Translations under genes and position numbers: made by a program
The notes under the pieces: model-generated
Database searches by the model: none
Told to the model about the DNA's origin: nothing
Seen by the model: only the letters and a program-made list of their open reading frames with translations
NCBI RefSeq assembly: GCF_964275005.1
Contig: NC_092685.1
Location: 31,300,866 to 31,364,865 of the forward strand
DNA from: Diadema setosum
Taxonomy: Eukaryota; Echinodermata; Echinoidea; Diadematoida; Diadematidae
DNA length: 64,000 nucleotides
Direction: 5' to 3'
Part shown: positions 10,901-20,968 of the stretch, in pieces
Layout: every line of letters begins with the position of its first letter
Position numbering within the stretch: position 1 is the first letter of the stretch

Positions 10901-13900
10901 AAAACCTCTACACAGAATTTTGACCTTTGACCTTGATTTTTGACCTTATTGTACATTGGCTACAAAATGCTACTCCTTCACCATTTCTAACCCAATTTCG
11001 ATTCCATTTGCTTAATATGTGATGGCACTAGGTGAGGTCTTAAAAACTTCTACACTCATTGATGCCAGTCCAAAGATTTAAACTTCCGGCGGGGACATAT
11101 ATTACGCACCGCGTAATTTCTACTTTTCCTTGTTTTCCTTTATTCACTGGTCCTGGTACAAGGTATTGCTCTCACAGAAATGGTCTCACATTGTTTTCAT
11201 TGTAGAGAGTTGAAATGCGTTAGTATTAATACTTTCCCTTCATTAACAGCTGTGTAGATAATTCTGCTAATTGGCAAATAAGTTACCACCCAACAGAAAG
11301 AGACAAATAGCATTTATTTTTTCCAGTTATTAGGATCATTAATCTGGACTCACATGTTGTTGCCAATAAGGTACTGTAAATCTCAAAGCGCTTTTACATA
11401 CTGTAAAACGAGAAATTTTCGCGTGCATTTTAATTTCGCAAATTTCGCGAGCGCCAAAATTCGCGAAATTAAAATGCACGCGAAAGCTTTTGTCTACACT
11501 ACATGCATTGAATGCCAGTAGCAATTCGCGAAAATTTCATGCCGCGAATATTTCATGTTTTACAGTACTCTGTAGTCTCTTTGAAAGTTCGCTCTCTGCT
11601 CGATAGTTGAATAAATATTGGCAGTATGTGCAGCGTATGTAATTTAGCATTTGATAATAAGTAATTTTATTTGAAAGTTTCATTGCTCCATTTATATTCA
11701 TTGTATGTAAGTAAGCCATACATCTGAAGAGAAAGCTGTTTTATTTTTGATTCGTTCAACTGAACTTTGCTTTGTGGACTGGAAGGTTTATAAGACTTAG
11801 TTGGGAAAACAATAGGTCATCTAACAGTACCTCTTTTTTTTTTTTTCTTCTTTTTTTTTTTTGGGGGGGGGTCCCTATTTGACAAATACCAGTAGTCTCA
11901 TTTTCTAGTGTAAGAACAGCGATTTTACTGGATTTGAAATTGTCTGTGTTGGGGAAATTGATGGTAGCACTCATGTAAGACTCATAATTTTATAGATAAT
12001 GAGAACAAGAGATGATAGAAGACATTTTAAGGAGATGCTTTGTTTTCTTTTTCTTCACAACAAATAATCAGATTCTTTGTTATTTTATGACTGGGTAATA
12101 TGCCTCAGAGAGTTGAAGCGCATTCCTTGAGGATTGGTTCTTAAATAAAAAATGAAAGAAAAGGAAGATGTGATCCTTTTGGAAACCATGAAAGAAGTGA
12201 TGTGCCATCGAGTTTTGAATGCTGCTTTTTGATTTTCATGATCAGGTCTGTTGCACACAAAGGACATGCTGTCATCAGATCAGTTGATCTACTACCAGCA
12301 GCTGGTCAGGGCTGTTCTCGGGACAGACAATGAGGCTGCAAAGGTGGGTCATTTCTGTCCACTCAGGACCTCACTTTCTCCTTAACTACAGTGGGATATG
12401 ATATCATGTATGTAGGGCTTGATATTAGTAGTGGCCAGGTGGCCCGGGGCCACTAAAAATTGATGTTGGGCCACCAAATTTGAAAAATAGGCTATAGATC
12501 TTTGTGTGTCCTGATTGGGCAACTAAGATTTAAAATGGACTGTTACGTTTTGCTTTTGTTTTTAGCCACTACATATATTTTTCAGGCCACCAAAATTTCA
12601 GATTTAAAGATTTTCATGGCCCAAATGGACCACCACAGAATACAGTTTGTGTCAATCCTGCTGTATGTGTGGGAAAAATTTTAAATTAGTAAGAAGTTAT
12701 AAAAAAAATGATGTGTGATTACTTTAATATTGCCTTGATATTTATAGATGTGCAGGAAAAAATCTTAAATTGTATTCTGTAAGATGCGTAAAGTAAAAGG
12801 TTAGAGAAAGCTACAGAGGTGTGTGCTTTTATATCGTAGAATGCATTGTGATTTGTCATGTTATTAAGTTATGTATCAAACTTTTGTAGTCAGTAAATTG
12901 AATGTTCAGTCAGTATTTTGTAGCTATAACAAGAAAGTTTCCAAGTTCTAGAAAGTGGTCGTATTGTATTAGTGTTGTCACGGAGTTCTTCAAATGTACA
13001 TGTATGTCACTTCATCCATTTTCTTCTCGCTGTATCCAGACTTTGTTGAATGATCTTCAGACGAGTAGCAAGGTAGCCTGTTTGCTGCCCTCTCTTGTCA
13101 ACTTTGTATCGGAAGGTGTCAAAATAGTAAGCCTTGAGCTACATCAACTGAAGGGGCTGCTGTATGTTGTTGATGCACTTGTCAGGAACAAGTTCCTCTA
13201 TTTGGGACCCTATGTGAGTAACTGACTTCATGTGCAGCTGAAAAGTCTCTATATGCTATTTGTCCCCCAAAACTGTCCAAATATGCACCTATAGGCCTAC
13301 TTCACAAGAGACAATTCATGATGTTCGTATGCTGTAAAAGTGGATATTTTCAGGCGAGTAATTTTTCATGAACCGCTAAATTTCACATATTTTTAATTCT
13401 GCAGAATCAAGACATTACATAATGGTACATATAACAAGCAAAAATATTCACATGCTTTTTATATTTTTGAGCTAAATTTTGTCATGCAAAATGCATGAAA
13501 ATTTCAATTTGTACTAAAACTTCTTTTCTACTTCTAGAACCCTCTACGAATTGTTCAGTATTTTTCCCCCTTAGATTTAGAATGCACAAAGACTTTGGTT
13601 TCTTTTAATAAAATCTATTAATCAGTGTAAACTTATCTTAGGTAGATTTAAATTGAATAATTTACCTGTGTATTCATCGCTGTCTTTCATCTTGAACAAT
13701 GTTTTTGTCAGTATACTACTTTTCTTTTCTTTTGCCAGTGGAAGGCGATTTTCTGTATCATTGTCAGACAATGAAGAATCATGAATCTTAGATATGGGTT
13801 TCCCTGACATTGATGCATTTAGTCATGTGTGTACGCTTCAATATCATGTGAAATCTAAGGCTCGTATTAAAGGATCTTGATTATGTCAGTGTGTGAATAC

Positions 13901-16900
13901 ATTTTACATTCTGTATTATGTAGTTTATTTAGTGGAGTTTATGGAGACAGTGCTCATTTCAAGGTCATATTGAACTGGAAAAGTCTGTCAAAATGCAGAT
14001 GTCCTGACAAAATGCATGTGTATGCCTGCAATTCCAATTTCCAGATGATCCAGCTGGTTTCCATGGTGATGTACTGCATCCTTAAGCCACTTGCAGTGTC
14101 CATCAACCCACTGAATGACCACTGGGGCCTGAGGGACTTTGCTGCCAGACTTCTCCAACCCATCCTCAGGTGCGCTTCACTGAGAGGATCCTGATGATTC
14201 TTTCACTGTAAAAGAAACAAGTATATTGAAAGTATTAGTTATTTTTAAAATGAAATTTTTCAAAATTAATAAAAAAAAAAAAATGATTAACTTCCTGGCA
14301 TCCACAAATGAAAATCATTCCTGAACTTGAAATGCTGATTTTTGACTGGTATATTTGCACAAATTAAACATCTCTGACCAATATTCACAAATGATGTTAA
14401 AAGAGGTTGTTTTGTCTTCTCATTCCTCTCCCCCTTATAAGTGAGTTTCCTCTGTTGTTGCATTTGTGTATATCATCAGCCCTTTTCTGTTGTAAGCCCA
14501 TTTGATGATTTATGAGGAAAAATATGTTTAATTCAGAAAGTTTGATAGTATAGACATCAGTCTGTATTTCAGTTTTCTTTTCATTTTCTACATTTTTACT
14601 TAAAGGGATGTTGTAGTTTTGGTTGAGATGGAAATTCATCTTTTAACTTTATGCGAGATAATTACAAAATGCCTTATGAAATATTAAAGACCATACAATT
14701 TTAAGAGAAATTCAAAGTTGATGTGATGAAAATTGGTTTTAAAATGGCCGAGATATACAAACATAAAGTAAAACAAAGGGATTCTAATAAGAGGAGGGTC
14801 CCACCTGTCATTAGGATCGCTTTATACAGGATATCTGGGCCATTTCACAACCAATTTTCATCAAATAAATTTTGAATTTTTCTTAGAATTGTACACTCTT
14901 TCATATTTTGTAAGAAGTTTCTCATTATCTCACAAAAAAAAAAAAGTTGGAAACATGAAGCCCCATCTCAACCAAAACTATATCATCTCTTTAAACACAC
15001 TCATGATGCTTTCTCAATTTAATTTGTGATGGCATAGGAGTTAGAATGCATTTCAACCAATGCAACTACCACTTTGCTTCTTTTTTTTTTGTCCCACTCA
15101 GATGTGCCAAAGATTCAAAGAGCAAGTTCTACCAGCAAATGTTGAAGGCACTCCAGGACGGACTGAATGATCCGGCCAGGCCGCTGTGCACATACTATGG
15201 GGCAGTTATGGGACTCGTAGCTCTTGGACCCCAAGTAAGACTGTCATAGACATTTTTGTTTTTCCCTACAACTATGATAATTAAAATGTACAACGTCAAA
15301 AGACAGATACCATGGAAAGGTAGTTACCGTCATGTACTTTTACATATACCCTGTTTGTGTTATGTGCAGATTTGTTGTACGTGTAGAATATGACTTGCTT
15401 AAAGTGGACATGTTTCCTGTTTTCAGCTTTGCACCAGAGTTGTCATGCTGTATGATATGTTTTTGTATTATGTGCAATATTCATGCTTTGGGTTTCAGCC
15501 ACAGTCACGACTCTAGAGCCCTTCGGCAAGAGTACGTAAACACACAAGCAGTGATTTATTTTTGTACAGTGCACTCCCATTATAAGGAACACAGTTATAA
15601 CAAAAATTTGGTTAAAACGAAGTAAATATTCAGCCCCCCCCCCCCCCCCAAATCATCAGCTATGCATCTTTACATACATGATTTGTTCGGTTATAACAAA
15701 ATTTTGATGTAACGAAAGAAAACTGCCCGTTCTGAAGACTTTGATATAATGGGAGTCGACTGTATCATGATAATTCTTATCAGGCCATTGAAGAGGTGCT
15801 GTGTCCACAGCTGGCCACATACTGGGTCACCTTACAGCAAGTCCTGGAGGAAACGGCCGTCTCACAGGTCAAGGCAGATGGACACAAGGTCCATGGGGCT
15901 CTCCTGGTAAGTGAAACCCATCATCTGTGTACATTAATTTGCATATTCTTCATGTCACTGGTGATATTAAGTTTAGAGGGAATTCCAAATCAGTTAAAAG
16001 TTAGTCATAAAAGAAAGTAAAATTTTATATGCACATTGGAGAAAATTTGTTCAAAATTGGATACAAATAAGGGAAGTCATGGAATTGTAAAGTTTTGCTG
16101 TGAATTGCGAATTTTCACAGTTGATGTATCTCAAAGTTAATTTGGTGGCATTATTAATATTTACCACTTTCACATTTATTTCTCCCTCACTTTCTTTTGC
16201 TTTCCAGATGGCAGCTGAAACTTTACTCCGTTACAAGTACCACGAGGGCGTCTCTGATCCGGAGCTGCCCAGCCAAATAACTTCTCCCTGCGACAGTCCG
16301 CGCCACCTGCCAGAACTTGCCTTTAGCACAGCCAGTCGTGTTATCCAGCTGCGCTCACTGTCTTCATCGGGGAGCCTTACTCCACCTGTCAAGGAAAAGT
16401 TCGTGGAGAAAGCAAGGGTGAATGGTTTTGTTGAGCTATACACAGAACTTTACTCATATTTTGGGGACAGCTTGAGTGTTAGACTCGGCATTGAGGTCAA
16501 CGTGCTGCAGGTGCTTTCCCAACTTGACAAGCGAATCGAACACAGTGCCTCCCTGAATGAACTCGTCAATGAGCGGGTCACCTTTGATGGGACCATGTTC
16601 AGGCGCCATCGGCCAAATGCCACAAATACGTTTCCTCCCCCGCCCCGGTCGAAGGTGGATGCGGCGGAGGAGGCGAAGCCCAAGCCACAGAGTCGGCCAC
16701 CAAAGCCCGGAAGCTCAACGCACAGGTCACAGAGCCTCAGAACGAGACAGGGCAAGACCAGCAAACGATTCCGGACCCGTTCGGGTGGGGTGAGGGATGC
16801 CTTCCAGCCAACAAAGCTTTTGAAACATCCTGCCAAGAGAGCGAGTGCCGCGCAGTTAGAGAGCCGAGTCTGGCAAGTGAGCATCAAAATGCCACCAGTA

Positions 16901-16981
16901 GGCAAAGCCAAGAGGACAAAAGTGAAAAGATTGGGAATGCCGTCCACCAGGAACCTCCCTAGCATACATGCAACACTCTAG
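4766..16981 (+). CDS. TAF6L: TAF6-like RNA polymerase II, PCAF-associated factor (spliced, 10 coding exons)
   Basis: TAF6L is a core subunit of the SAGA/PCAF histone acetyltransferase coactivator in the nucleus, where it pairs through its histone fold with TAF9. Joined exons: 4766-4990, 8740-8826, 9127-9277, 9685-9741, 12246-12343, 13040-13213, 14045-14169, 15102-15234, 15784-15906, 16208-16981. All introns are GT/AG and phases agree, giving 1947 nt (648 codons plus stop), close to the vertebrate length of about 620. Histone fold: residues about 38-108 (ALFSKDSIKIMAESAG ... QFMKHSKRKRMTTEDFNKAL). HEAT region: about 185-400 (e.g. KPLAVSINPLNDHWGLRD, VKADGHKVHGALL). The C-terminal exon has YTELYSYFGDSLSVRLG, then a Pro/basic tail. 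The motif order and the ADGHKV block match TAF6L better than TAF6. The ATG at 4766 has A at -3 and G at +4. Confidence 0.95.
5277..5984 (-). mobile_element. Palindromic pair, left copy: ~0.7-kb non-autonomous element with 10-bp target duplication
   Basis: Lies in TAF6L intron 1. The unit runs from AACTATACACAGCCC to GTCTGGTCGGGCT, flanked on both sides by ACAGGGGGAT (5267-5276 and 5985-5994). It is a near-identical inverted copy of the element at 5995-6723. The copy at 48993-49639 has the same ends and a clean 10-bp duplication, which fixes the unit's limits. A 10-bp duplication is in the range of Mutator-like elements, but the terminal inverted repeats are weak, so the superfamily is an inference. 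No transposase. Confidence 0.8.
5995..6723 (+). mobile_element. Palindromic pair, right copy of the ~0.7-kb element
   Basis: Starts TAGCCCGACCAGACGCTG, ends GACTGGGCTGTGTATAGTT. It is flanked by ACAGGGGGAT at 5985-5994 and 6724-6733. It mirrors 5277-5984 almost base for base, so 5277-6723 forms one palindrome of about 1.45 kb around 5985-5994. Both arms contain CAAAATGGCGCC, which includes a YY1-like core. Confidence 0.82.
6760..7551. mobile_element. Palindromic MITE-like element (GGGCCCG...TTGCAT ends)
   Basis: Left end GGGCCCGTTGCATAAAAGTT, right end the reverse complement of GGGCCCGGTTGCATGAAAGT, flanked by TGG on both sides (possible 3-bp duplication). Inside is a second, longer inverted repeat: the block from 6785 to about 7075 (AGTTACTGTTATTGTAACTG ... 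GGCCAGCGCATGC) returns in reverse from about 7120 to 7430. There is no coding capacity. It starts only 26 bp after the previous palindrome's right flank. Confidence 0.7.
8211..8282. repeat. 21-bp-arm hairpin
   Basis: TAGCCAATCACATGCGAGGT and its reverse complement surround a loop of about 29 bases in TAF6L intron 1. Faint similarity between the outer flanks (e.g. GGGGTGCTCT near 7964 and its reverse near 8505) suggests this is the core of an older, decayed palindromic element. Confidence 0.65.
8740..8826 (+). CDS. TAF6L: TAF6L coding exon 2 (end of histone fold)
   Basis: 29 codons between a pyrimidine-rich acceptor (tacacccag) and donor gtagga. It encodes ASAQFMKHSKRKRM and the last histone-fold helix with ALRWSDVE. 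Phase 0 on both sides. Confidence 0.94.
9127..9277 (+). CDS. TAF6L: TAF6L coding exon 3
   Basis: 151 nt after acceptor ttgcag, ending with one base of the next codon (AAG G|gtgagc). It encodes PIHGYGSNEP and AELYFAEDRDLSLSEIA, the conserved linker after the histone fold. Confidence 0.93.
9685..9741 (+). CDS. TAF6L: TAF6L coding exon 4 (57 nt micro-scale exon)
   Basis: Acceptor catacag, donor gtaaga. With the carried-over G it encodes ANWLTIEGVNKVPASHSDQ, the conserved 'K-A-H/N-W-L-x-I-E-G' block of the TAF6 family. Entering and leaving in phase 1 keeps the frame between exons 3 and 5. Confidence 0.92.
9988..11123 (+). mobile_element. Helentron-like non-autonomous element A with tandem array
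   Basis: Lies in TAF6L intron 4. The 5' end TTGTCCCCGTCGAACGAGTT is a hairpin followed by GCAGGGGAC and a GT/CCGT microsatellite. The 3' end has CGGGGACA (subterminal inverted repeat of TGTCCCCG) followed by a hairpin, TTACGCACCGCGTAA, and TTTCTAC. A 5' hairpin, subterminal inverted repeats, a microsatellite and a 3' terminal stem-loop are the layout described for Helentron-associated elements (HINEs). Exact borders and class are inference, supported by elements B and C with the same plan. Confidence 0.65.
10200..11060. repeat. Tandem array of ~140-158-bp units in element A
   Basis: The phrase GCTACAAAATGCTACTCC recurs at 10231, 10389, 10530, 10669, 10819 and about 10959, spacings of 158, 141, 139, 150 and 140. 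Each unit carries GATTTCGATTCCGTTTGCTT, GATGGCACTAGGTGAGGGCT and one or more TGACCTTTGACCT motifs. Units are highly similar. Confidence 0.9.
11401..11565. mobile_element. Mariner-like MITE, copy 1 (TA|CTGTAAAA...TTTTACAG|TA)
   Basis: Ends CTGTAAAACGAGAAATTTTC and ATATTTCATGTTTTACAG are inverted and flanked by TA on both sides. The interior is full of self-complementary TTCGCGAAA-type sequence and ATTTTAATTTCGC / GCGAAATTAAAAT arms. A second copy is at 46013-46219. TA duplication and size fit a Tc1/mariner-type MITE. Confidence 0.75.
12246..12343 (+). CDS. TAF6L: TAF6L coding exon 5
   Basis: Acceptor atgatcag, donor gtgggt. It encodes GLLHTKDMLSSDQLIYYQQL and RAVLGTDNEAAK, corresponding to the start of the HEAT-like domain of the TAF6L family. 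Confidence 0.93.
13040..13213 (+). CDS. TAF6L: TAF6L coding exon 6
   Basis: 58 codons, phase 0 at both ends. It encodes TLLNDLQTSSKVACLLPSLV and LVRNKFLYLGPY of the HEAT region. Acceptor tatccag, donor gtgagt. Confidence 0.94.
14045..14169 (+). CDS. TAF6L: TAF6L coding exon 7
   Basis: 125 nt, leaving in phase 2 (AG|gtgcgc). It encodes VMYCILKPLAVSINPLNDHW and LRDFAARLLQPIL, the most conserved stretch of the TAF6/TAF6L HEAT domain. Confidence 0.94.
14604..14990. mobile_element. piggyBac-like MITE (TTAA flanks), copy 1
   Basis: TTAA at 14600-14603 and 14991-14994 flank inverted ends AGGGATGTTGTAGTTTTGGT and its counterpart ACCAAAACTATATCATCTCT. The body is largely palindromic (GAAAATTGGTTTTAAAATGG ... 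CCATTTCACAACCAATTTTC). Lies in TAF6L intron 7. A diverged relative lies at 55942-56325. Confidence 0.78.
15102..15234 (+). CDS. TAF6L: TAF6L coding exon 8
   Basis: 133 nt. The first base completes an Arg codon with exon 7. It encodes CAKDSKSKFYQQMLKALQDG and PLCTYYGAVMGLVALGPQ. A long T run precedes the acceptor (cccactcag); donor gtaaga. Confidence 0.94.
15567..15762. mobile_element. pogo/Tigger-like MITE in TAF6L intron 8
   Basis: TA|CAGTGCACTCCCATTATAAG at the left and ATAATGGGAGTCGACTG|TA at the right, with interior inverted GGTTATAACAAAATTT repeats. TA target and CAGT...ACTG termini with a TTATAA core are typical of pogo/Tigger-derived MITEs. A C run lies in the middle. Confidence 0.72.
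15784..15906 (+). CDS. TAF6L: TAF6L coding exon 9
   Basis: 41 codons, phase 0. It encodes AIEEVLCPQLATYW and QVKADGHKVHGALL; the latter is diagnostic for TAF6L. Acceptor ttatcag, donor gtaagt. Confidence 0.95.
16208..16981 (+). CDS. TAF6L: TAF6L coding exon 10 (C-terminal, with stop)
   Basis: Begins MAAETLLRYKYHEG after acceptor tttccag and ends at TAG 16979-16981. It contains LYTELYSYFGDSLSVRLG (about residues 468-485). Next is a low-complexity Pro/Lys/Arg-rich tail ending in basic clusters (e.g. KRFRTRSGGVRDAF and GKAKRTKVKR), which may help nuclear localisation or nucleic-acid binding. Confidence 0.93.
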   Translation: MAAETLLRYKYHEGVSDPELPSQITSPCDSPRHLPELAFSTASRVIQLRSLSSSGSLTPPVKEKFVEKARVNGFVELYTELYSYFGDSLSVRLGIEVNVLQVLSQLDKRIEHSASLNELVNERVTFDGTMFRRHRPNATNTFPPPPRSKVDAAEEAKPKPQSRPPKPGSSTHRSQSLRTRQGKTSKRFRTRSGGVRDAFQPTKLLKHPAKRASAAQLESRVWQVSIKMPPVGKAKRTKVKRLGMPSTRNLPSIHATL

Positions 16982-17954
16982 CACCCCTGGGTGTCTTCTT
17001 GACTCTCTACTTTTTGCCAAACATGTAGCTCTCTGGTAACATGGACCAGTGCTTTCAGTTATATTTGGTTCTTGTTCTTGCAATATTCAACACTGTCTCC
17101 TCTCGAAGGCCAAAGTGTAATTGAAAAGCCTTGATGTTTGGGTGTCCTGTTGTTGAGGTTTTTATATCATGATGTTGAACAGACAGGACAACTGTTAGAA
17201 AATTAATGCATAGGAATCAAGGAAACCACAAATACTCTCACAAGATTTGATATTTGCATAATTTCATACTTATTTGTCTTGATTTGCTCAAAGAAAAAAT
17301 TGTGTTCCTTTTTTAGCAACACTTTGGCATGTATTTGCCCTTTCGTAGATCACAGTTAACAAATTTGTTACCGTGAATATTAGTCCAGTGGTTATTGAGT
17401 CCTTACAGCTGGAAAACCTTTAAGCACATTTTAAGCCTACAGATCTCATGAAGGAAAATACCAGTACTAGTGAGATTTCAGTCTTTTCTTTTCCCCTCTG
17501 AGAGGAATTCTGTGCCGTAGAGTTGCCTATTCATAATTTGTATTCATTTCTTATGATCCGAAAGCGATGTTTTTTTGTGTACAACATTCTTCAACAAATG
17601 ACAGCATTTTGTAAGCAAAGGGAGGATGAGTAACTGGGAACTACTTTCATCCTTTGTCACTCTTGTTCTACCAGGATATCCAAACAAAGTATTTTTTAGT
17701 GACGTCAGTGGGGCATCATGTAAAAGAGACCGATGTCCCTCCTTCCTAGCCCCCCCCCCCCCCCAAAAAAAAAAGAGAAAAAGAAATTATTTAATATTAA
17801 TTCTTTCTTAACAAAGCAAAAATTGGAAAACATCAGCAAGGCATCAATAAGAGGTGCTCATCAATGATATGGTGCAAAAGAAAAACAACATCAATCAAGT
17901 GGTGTATACAAAACATTATTTTGAAAAAACCCATCTAATGTTATTGAATGGTTA

Positions 17955-18165
17955 TCAAGATCATGGTTATGTGGCTTTCTCACTGCACGTTTAGTGAGTA
18001 ATCCTTGGTTCAAGGCCCGCTATGGCATTTATGTCCTTGAGCGAGCCGAAACTTAATACTCTCTACTCTGGTGTGTGAAGAAATGAGGGCACGGTGAACA
18101 GCTTTAAAGTCACTGTGGTTGAGTTGAGTGTGTACCACCAGATTGATGCTTGGCTGCCCCTCCCC
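17955..18165 (+). mobile_element. Possible tRNA-derived SINE in the TAF6L 3'UTR
   Basis: GGTTCAAGGCCCGC (18007-18020) resembles a tRNA B box. It is followed by GGCATTTATGTCCTTGAGCG and CTTAATACTC, close to the widespread SINE core phrase 'TGTCCTTGGGCAAG...ACTTAAT'. The A-box half is degenerate and no target duplication was found, so limits are rough. Confidence 0.42.
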
Positions 18166-18547
18166 CCCCCCCCCCTTTGTTTCTTGTTTCAAACACGCTG
18201 ACCATATCCCTTCAATTTTTTTAATCACATGGATAAGTATCTAGCTGTGGCATGAAGGAGCAAGTGTATAAGCAGCAAGCTGAAAACTTAGTGGGTCTCC
18301 TGTCTAGGCAGAATGTACAACGTTACTTTATGTCATGGAACTTTCCATATTTAAATTGTGTGTGCAGATCCAATCTGAATGGTATGCAAATATCATTTAC
18401 TTTGAGGGGCACAGTAAACACTATTTGCCTAGAGGGAGAAATTACCAAGGGCAAATAGTTTTAACTGTGGCCCATACTAGTCAATATATTTGTTTTTATA
18501 TACTATATCTTACTTTTTAAGATATCTATGCTAAATCATGGCTTTGA

Positions 18548-18553
18548 AATAAA
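18548..18553 (+). terminator. Polyadenylation signal AATAAA (proximal)
   Basis: AATAAA about 1.57 kb after the TAF6L stop codon. A GTTGTCATGCTACTGG stretch follows. Candidate proximal 3' end. Confidence 0.4.
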
Positions 18554-19264
18554 GTTGTCATGCTACTGGTCAGGGAAATTATATAAAGAACAATTTCACA
18601 ATGTGCAAATATAGATGCGAATGCAGATATACTTACACACATCTTGCCCACTAGCTGACTATTGGGCAGTATAGCGAAAACCAGTGACTGCACCTTTGAC
18701 CAACCAGAAGCCTAGAAACTCTGAGAATCGTGAAGTAAGGTATATATATAAAGTTTCAATACTGCAGTGGAAAATGCAGGAGGTGCTAACCATGTTATCC
18801 ATTTCTTTGAAGAGGACTGAACAAGTACCTGTATGTTTGCATTCTTAAACAGCAACACTGCTGTGTTTCTTGCTTCTTTCAGAAGTAAGTGGAAGCTTGA
18901 AAATGTCTTGGACCAAGTGACCATTCTTATGCCTTTGCCTTGAAGGGTACCAAAGGCATTATTTCTTTGTTTGGATGACTCAAACAGTGGTCTAGCTGTT
19001 GCTAGTAGCTCAAGTCAAACGTCTCTTGATTTTGCTTTTTGATGGTTTGTGAAAGCTTCCTTTGAAAGGATGGGCTTTATGTGAATAGAATTATGACACA
19101 ACAAAACTTTTTTTTTTTCAAAAATGTGTAGTTTTCGGAATTTCATTTGAAGACAGTTATCTGAAACACTGGAATATGTTCACCACGGGTGCACTATTTG
19201 TCGTCTTCGTAATGTTTTCAACACTATGATCACTCATTAATGTAAATACATTTTCGTATAGGTG

Positions 19265-19270
19265 AATAAA
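19265..19270 (+). terminator. Polyadenylation signal AATAAA (distal)
   Basis: AATAAACACTGAG, followed within 40 bases by a GT-rich stretch (TTGTATCTGGTGCTC). The best-looking 3' end signal for TAF6L in the region. Confidence 0.5.
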
Positions 19271-19799
19271 CACTGAGATATTTATTTGAATACTTGTATC
19301 TGGTGCTCATTTCTGTAATTCTTTGACATGAATCATGTCACAGGCCTCACCACTATAAAGTCAATATTGGAGTGATTCTATATTTCAGCTACCAGGGATT
19401 ACAAAAACATGTATCATTTTAGAGAATTTGATATGTATGTTTTTGTGGCTTTGATGTAATCGTTCGTTTCAGGTCACTCAATTTAATTCAATCAAACTTT
19501 TTGACGGAGTTATCAAAGAGAGACCTCCAAAGGTAATTAGCTCAAACCACAAGGTCAGGTTGTACACATTAAGTGACAGTATGAAGTGAAATCAAATGAA
19601 AGGTAGAACGAAGTCAAGCACAGAGATGCACGTACACAAGATATTTCGTGACATCTAATCATGAAAATCCACATGGGAGTGAATTTACCCATATAGTATT
19701 GTGTGAATGGCAGATAAGCCAGAAGATTCAGGAAATTACAATGAAAGAAAGAGAGCCACACTGGAGAAAACGGGTGGTTGTGGAGTGTAGTACTCTATA

Positions 19800-19973
19800 C
19801 AGTCAACCTTGCCTGAGTTGACCTCACACAAGTCAAGTAATCACCCAAGTCGAAGGTTTTTTTTAAGTCTTTTTTTTATATTCTATTGATTTTACTCCCT
19901 CATAAGACAAATTTTCTCTAAGTCAAAGTTATTCCTTCAGTCCGAATAGATTTGACTTGGGCAAGGTTGACTG
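19800..19973. mobile_element. pogo/Tigger-like MITE
   Basis: TA|CAGTCAACCTTGCCTGAGTT at the left; GACTTGGGCAAGGTTGACTG|TA at the right. The inverted ends continue imperfectly inward (AAGTCAAG / CTAAGTCAAAG). TA duplication and CAGT ends fit a pogo-type MITE. Confidence 0.78.
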
Positions 19974-20569
19974 TATATACAAGTGTATCTCTCTACAGGT
20001 TAAAGGGAGAGTATTGACTGAAATCATATTATAATGGCATATGACATATATTTGGTCAAGTATATACAGAGAATCCTAATCTGCAACTTTGTGGGTTTTG
20101 AGCTGGGCAGTCACATTTAAATAAATAATCAATGTTTTCACTTGGATCCCTTTCTCTTTTTTTAGAGAGAGAGGGAGGGGGGGGGGGAGGGGAGAGGATG
20201 GTTGAGAGAGAAAGTTGATAAAGCATCTGTATGGGAATGTACAAGAATGCAAGATATGTCAGATATTTTCTTTATGTGACAGTAATCAAAGCATGGCATA
20301 TATCTGATGTAAATATACAAGTGTGTTGTCTTACACTTATGTGGTGGTATATATTTTACTGCTGATTATATTGAAGGATAAAAAAACCAAGTAGAAAAGA
20401 CTGTATGGCTGATTGGTATGGCTGTCTTGATGGAAGGAGTGTAAGTTTCAGTCACCAGTACAGGATTGGTAAAGAGCAAGGTTTTAAGTACATATTCATC
20501 AAAATGATTGATTGTGTCAATTGATTTTTGCTCCTTGATATCCCTTTTGTGGAGGCTTTCACACAAGGT

Positions 20570-20617
<48 letters not shown>

Positions 20618-20628
20618 TCACATATATA

Positions 20629-20702
20629 GAGTGAAAACTTTGAGCAAAGAAAATGGGTTTTCATCGGGATTCGAACATTTTCTTTGCTCAAAGTTTTCAC
20701 TC
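20629..20702. repeat. Hairpin with ~26-bp arms between TA microsatellites
   Basis: GAGTGAAAACTTTGAGCAAA (and onward) returns as its reverse complement ending at 20702. The loop contains GGGATTCGAAC. Origin unclear; it may be a fragment of a foldback element. Confidence 0.75.
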
Positions 20703-20752
20703 TCTATTATTTGTTTGTGGTCAGTTTTCCCTCTCTTTGTGTCAATATATAT

Positions 20753-20803
<51 letters not shown>

Positions 20804-20805
20804 AA

Positions 20806-20932
20806 CAATGGCGGATCCAGAGGGGGGCGCACTGGGCGTGCGCCCCCTCTCGAATGTGGGGCCACATGCGCCCCATCCCTCTTTAATTTTGTAAAGGCGC
20901 CTCCCCTTTACAGAATGCCTGGATCTGCCCCT

Positions 20933-20933
<1 letters not shown>
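20806..20933. mobile_element. CAG-GGCGGATCCAG family element, copy 1
   Basis: Left end CAATGGCGGATCCAGAGGGG, right end CTGGATCTGCCCCTG. Sits inside a (TA)n tract, and its flanks do not show the 5-bp duplication seen in the three other copies, possibly because the microsatellite has slipped. No coding capacity. Confidence 0.72.

Positions 20934-20968
<35 letters not shown>

Larger units (their letters stand above)
16982..19290 (+). other. TAF6L: TAF6L 3' untranslated region (probable)
   Basis: Non-coding sequence after the TAF6L stop. It has several T-rich tracts, a C run at 17751-17765 and a probable SINE (17955-18165). No splice-supported continuation is apparent. The end is set by one of two AATAAA signals; the exact cleavage site is not visible. 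Confidence 0.5.

Noticed and set aside
10200..11060. Regular repeats as a CRISPR array
   Set aside because: Units of 140-158 bp with no unique spacers, in an animal intron. It is a tandem array in a mobile element.
20660..20675. GGGATTCGAAC resembling a tRNA B box (minus strand)
   Set aside because: It is only the loop of a hairpin between TA repeats. No A box, no cloverleaf, no acceptor stem.
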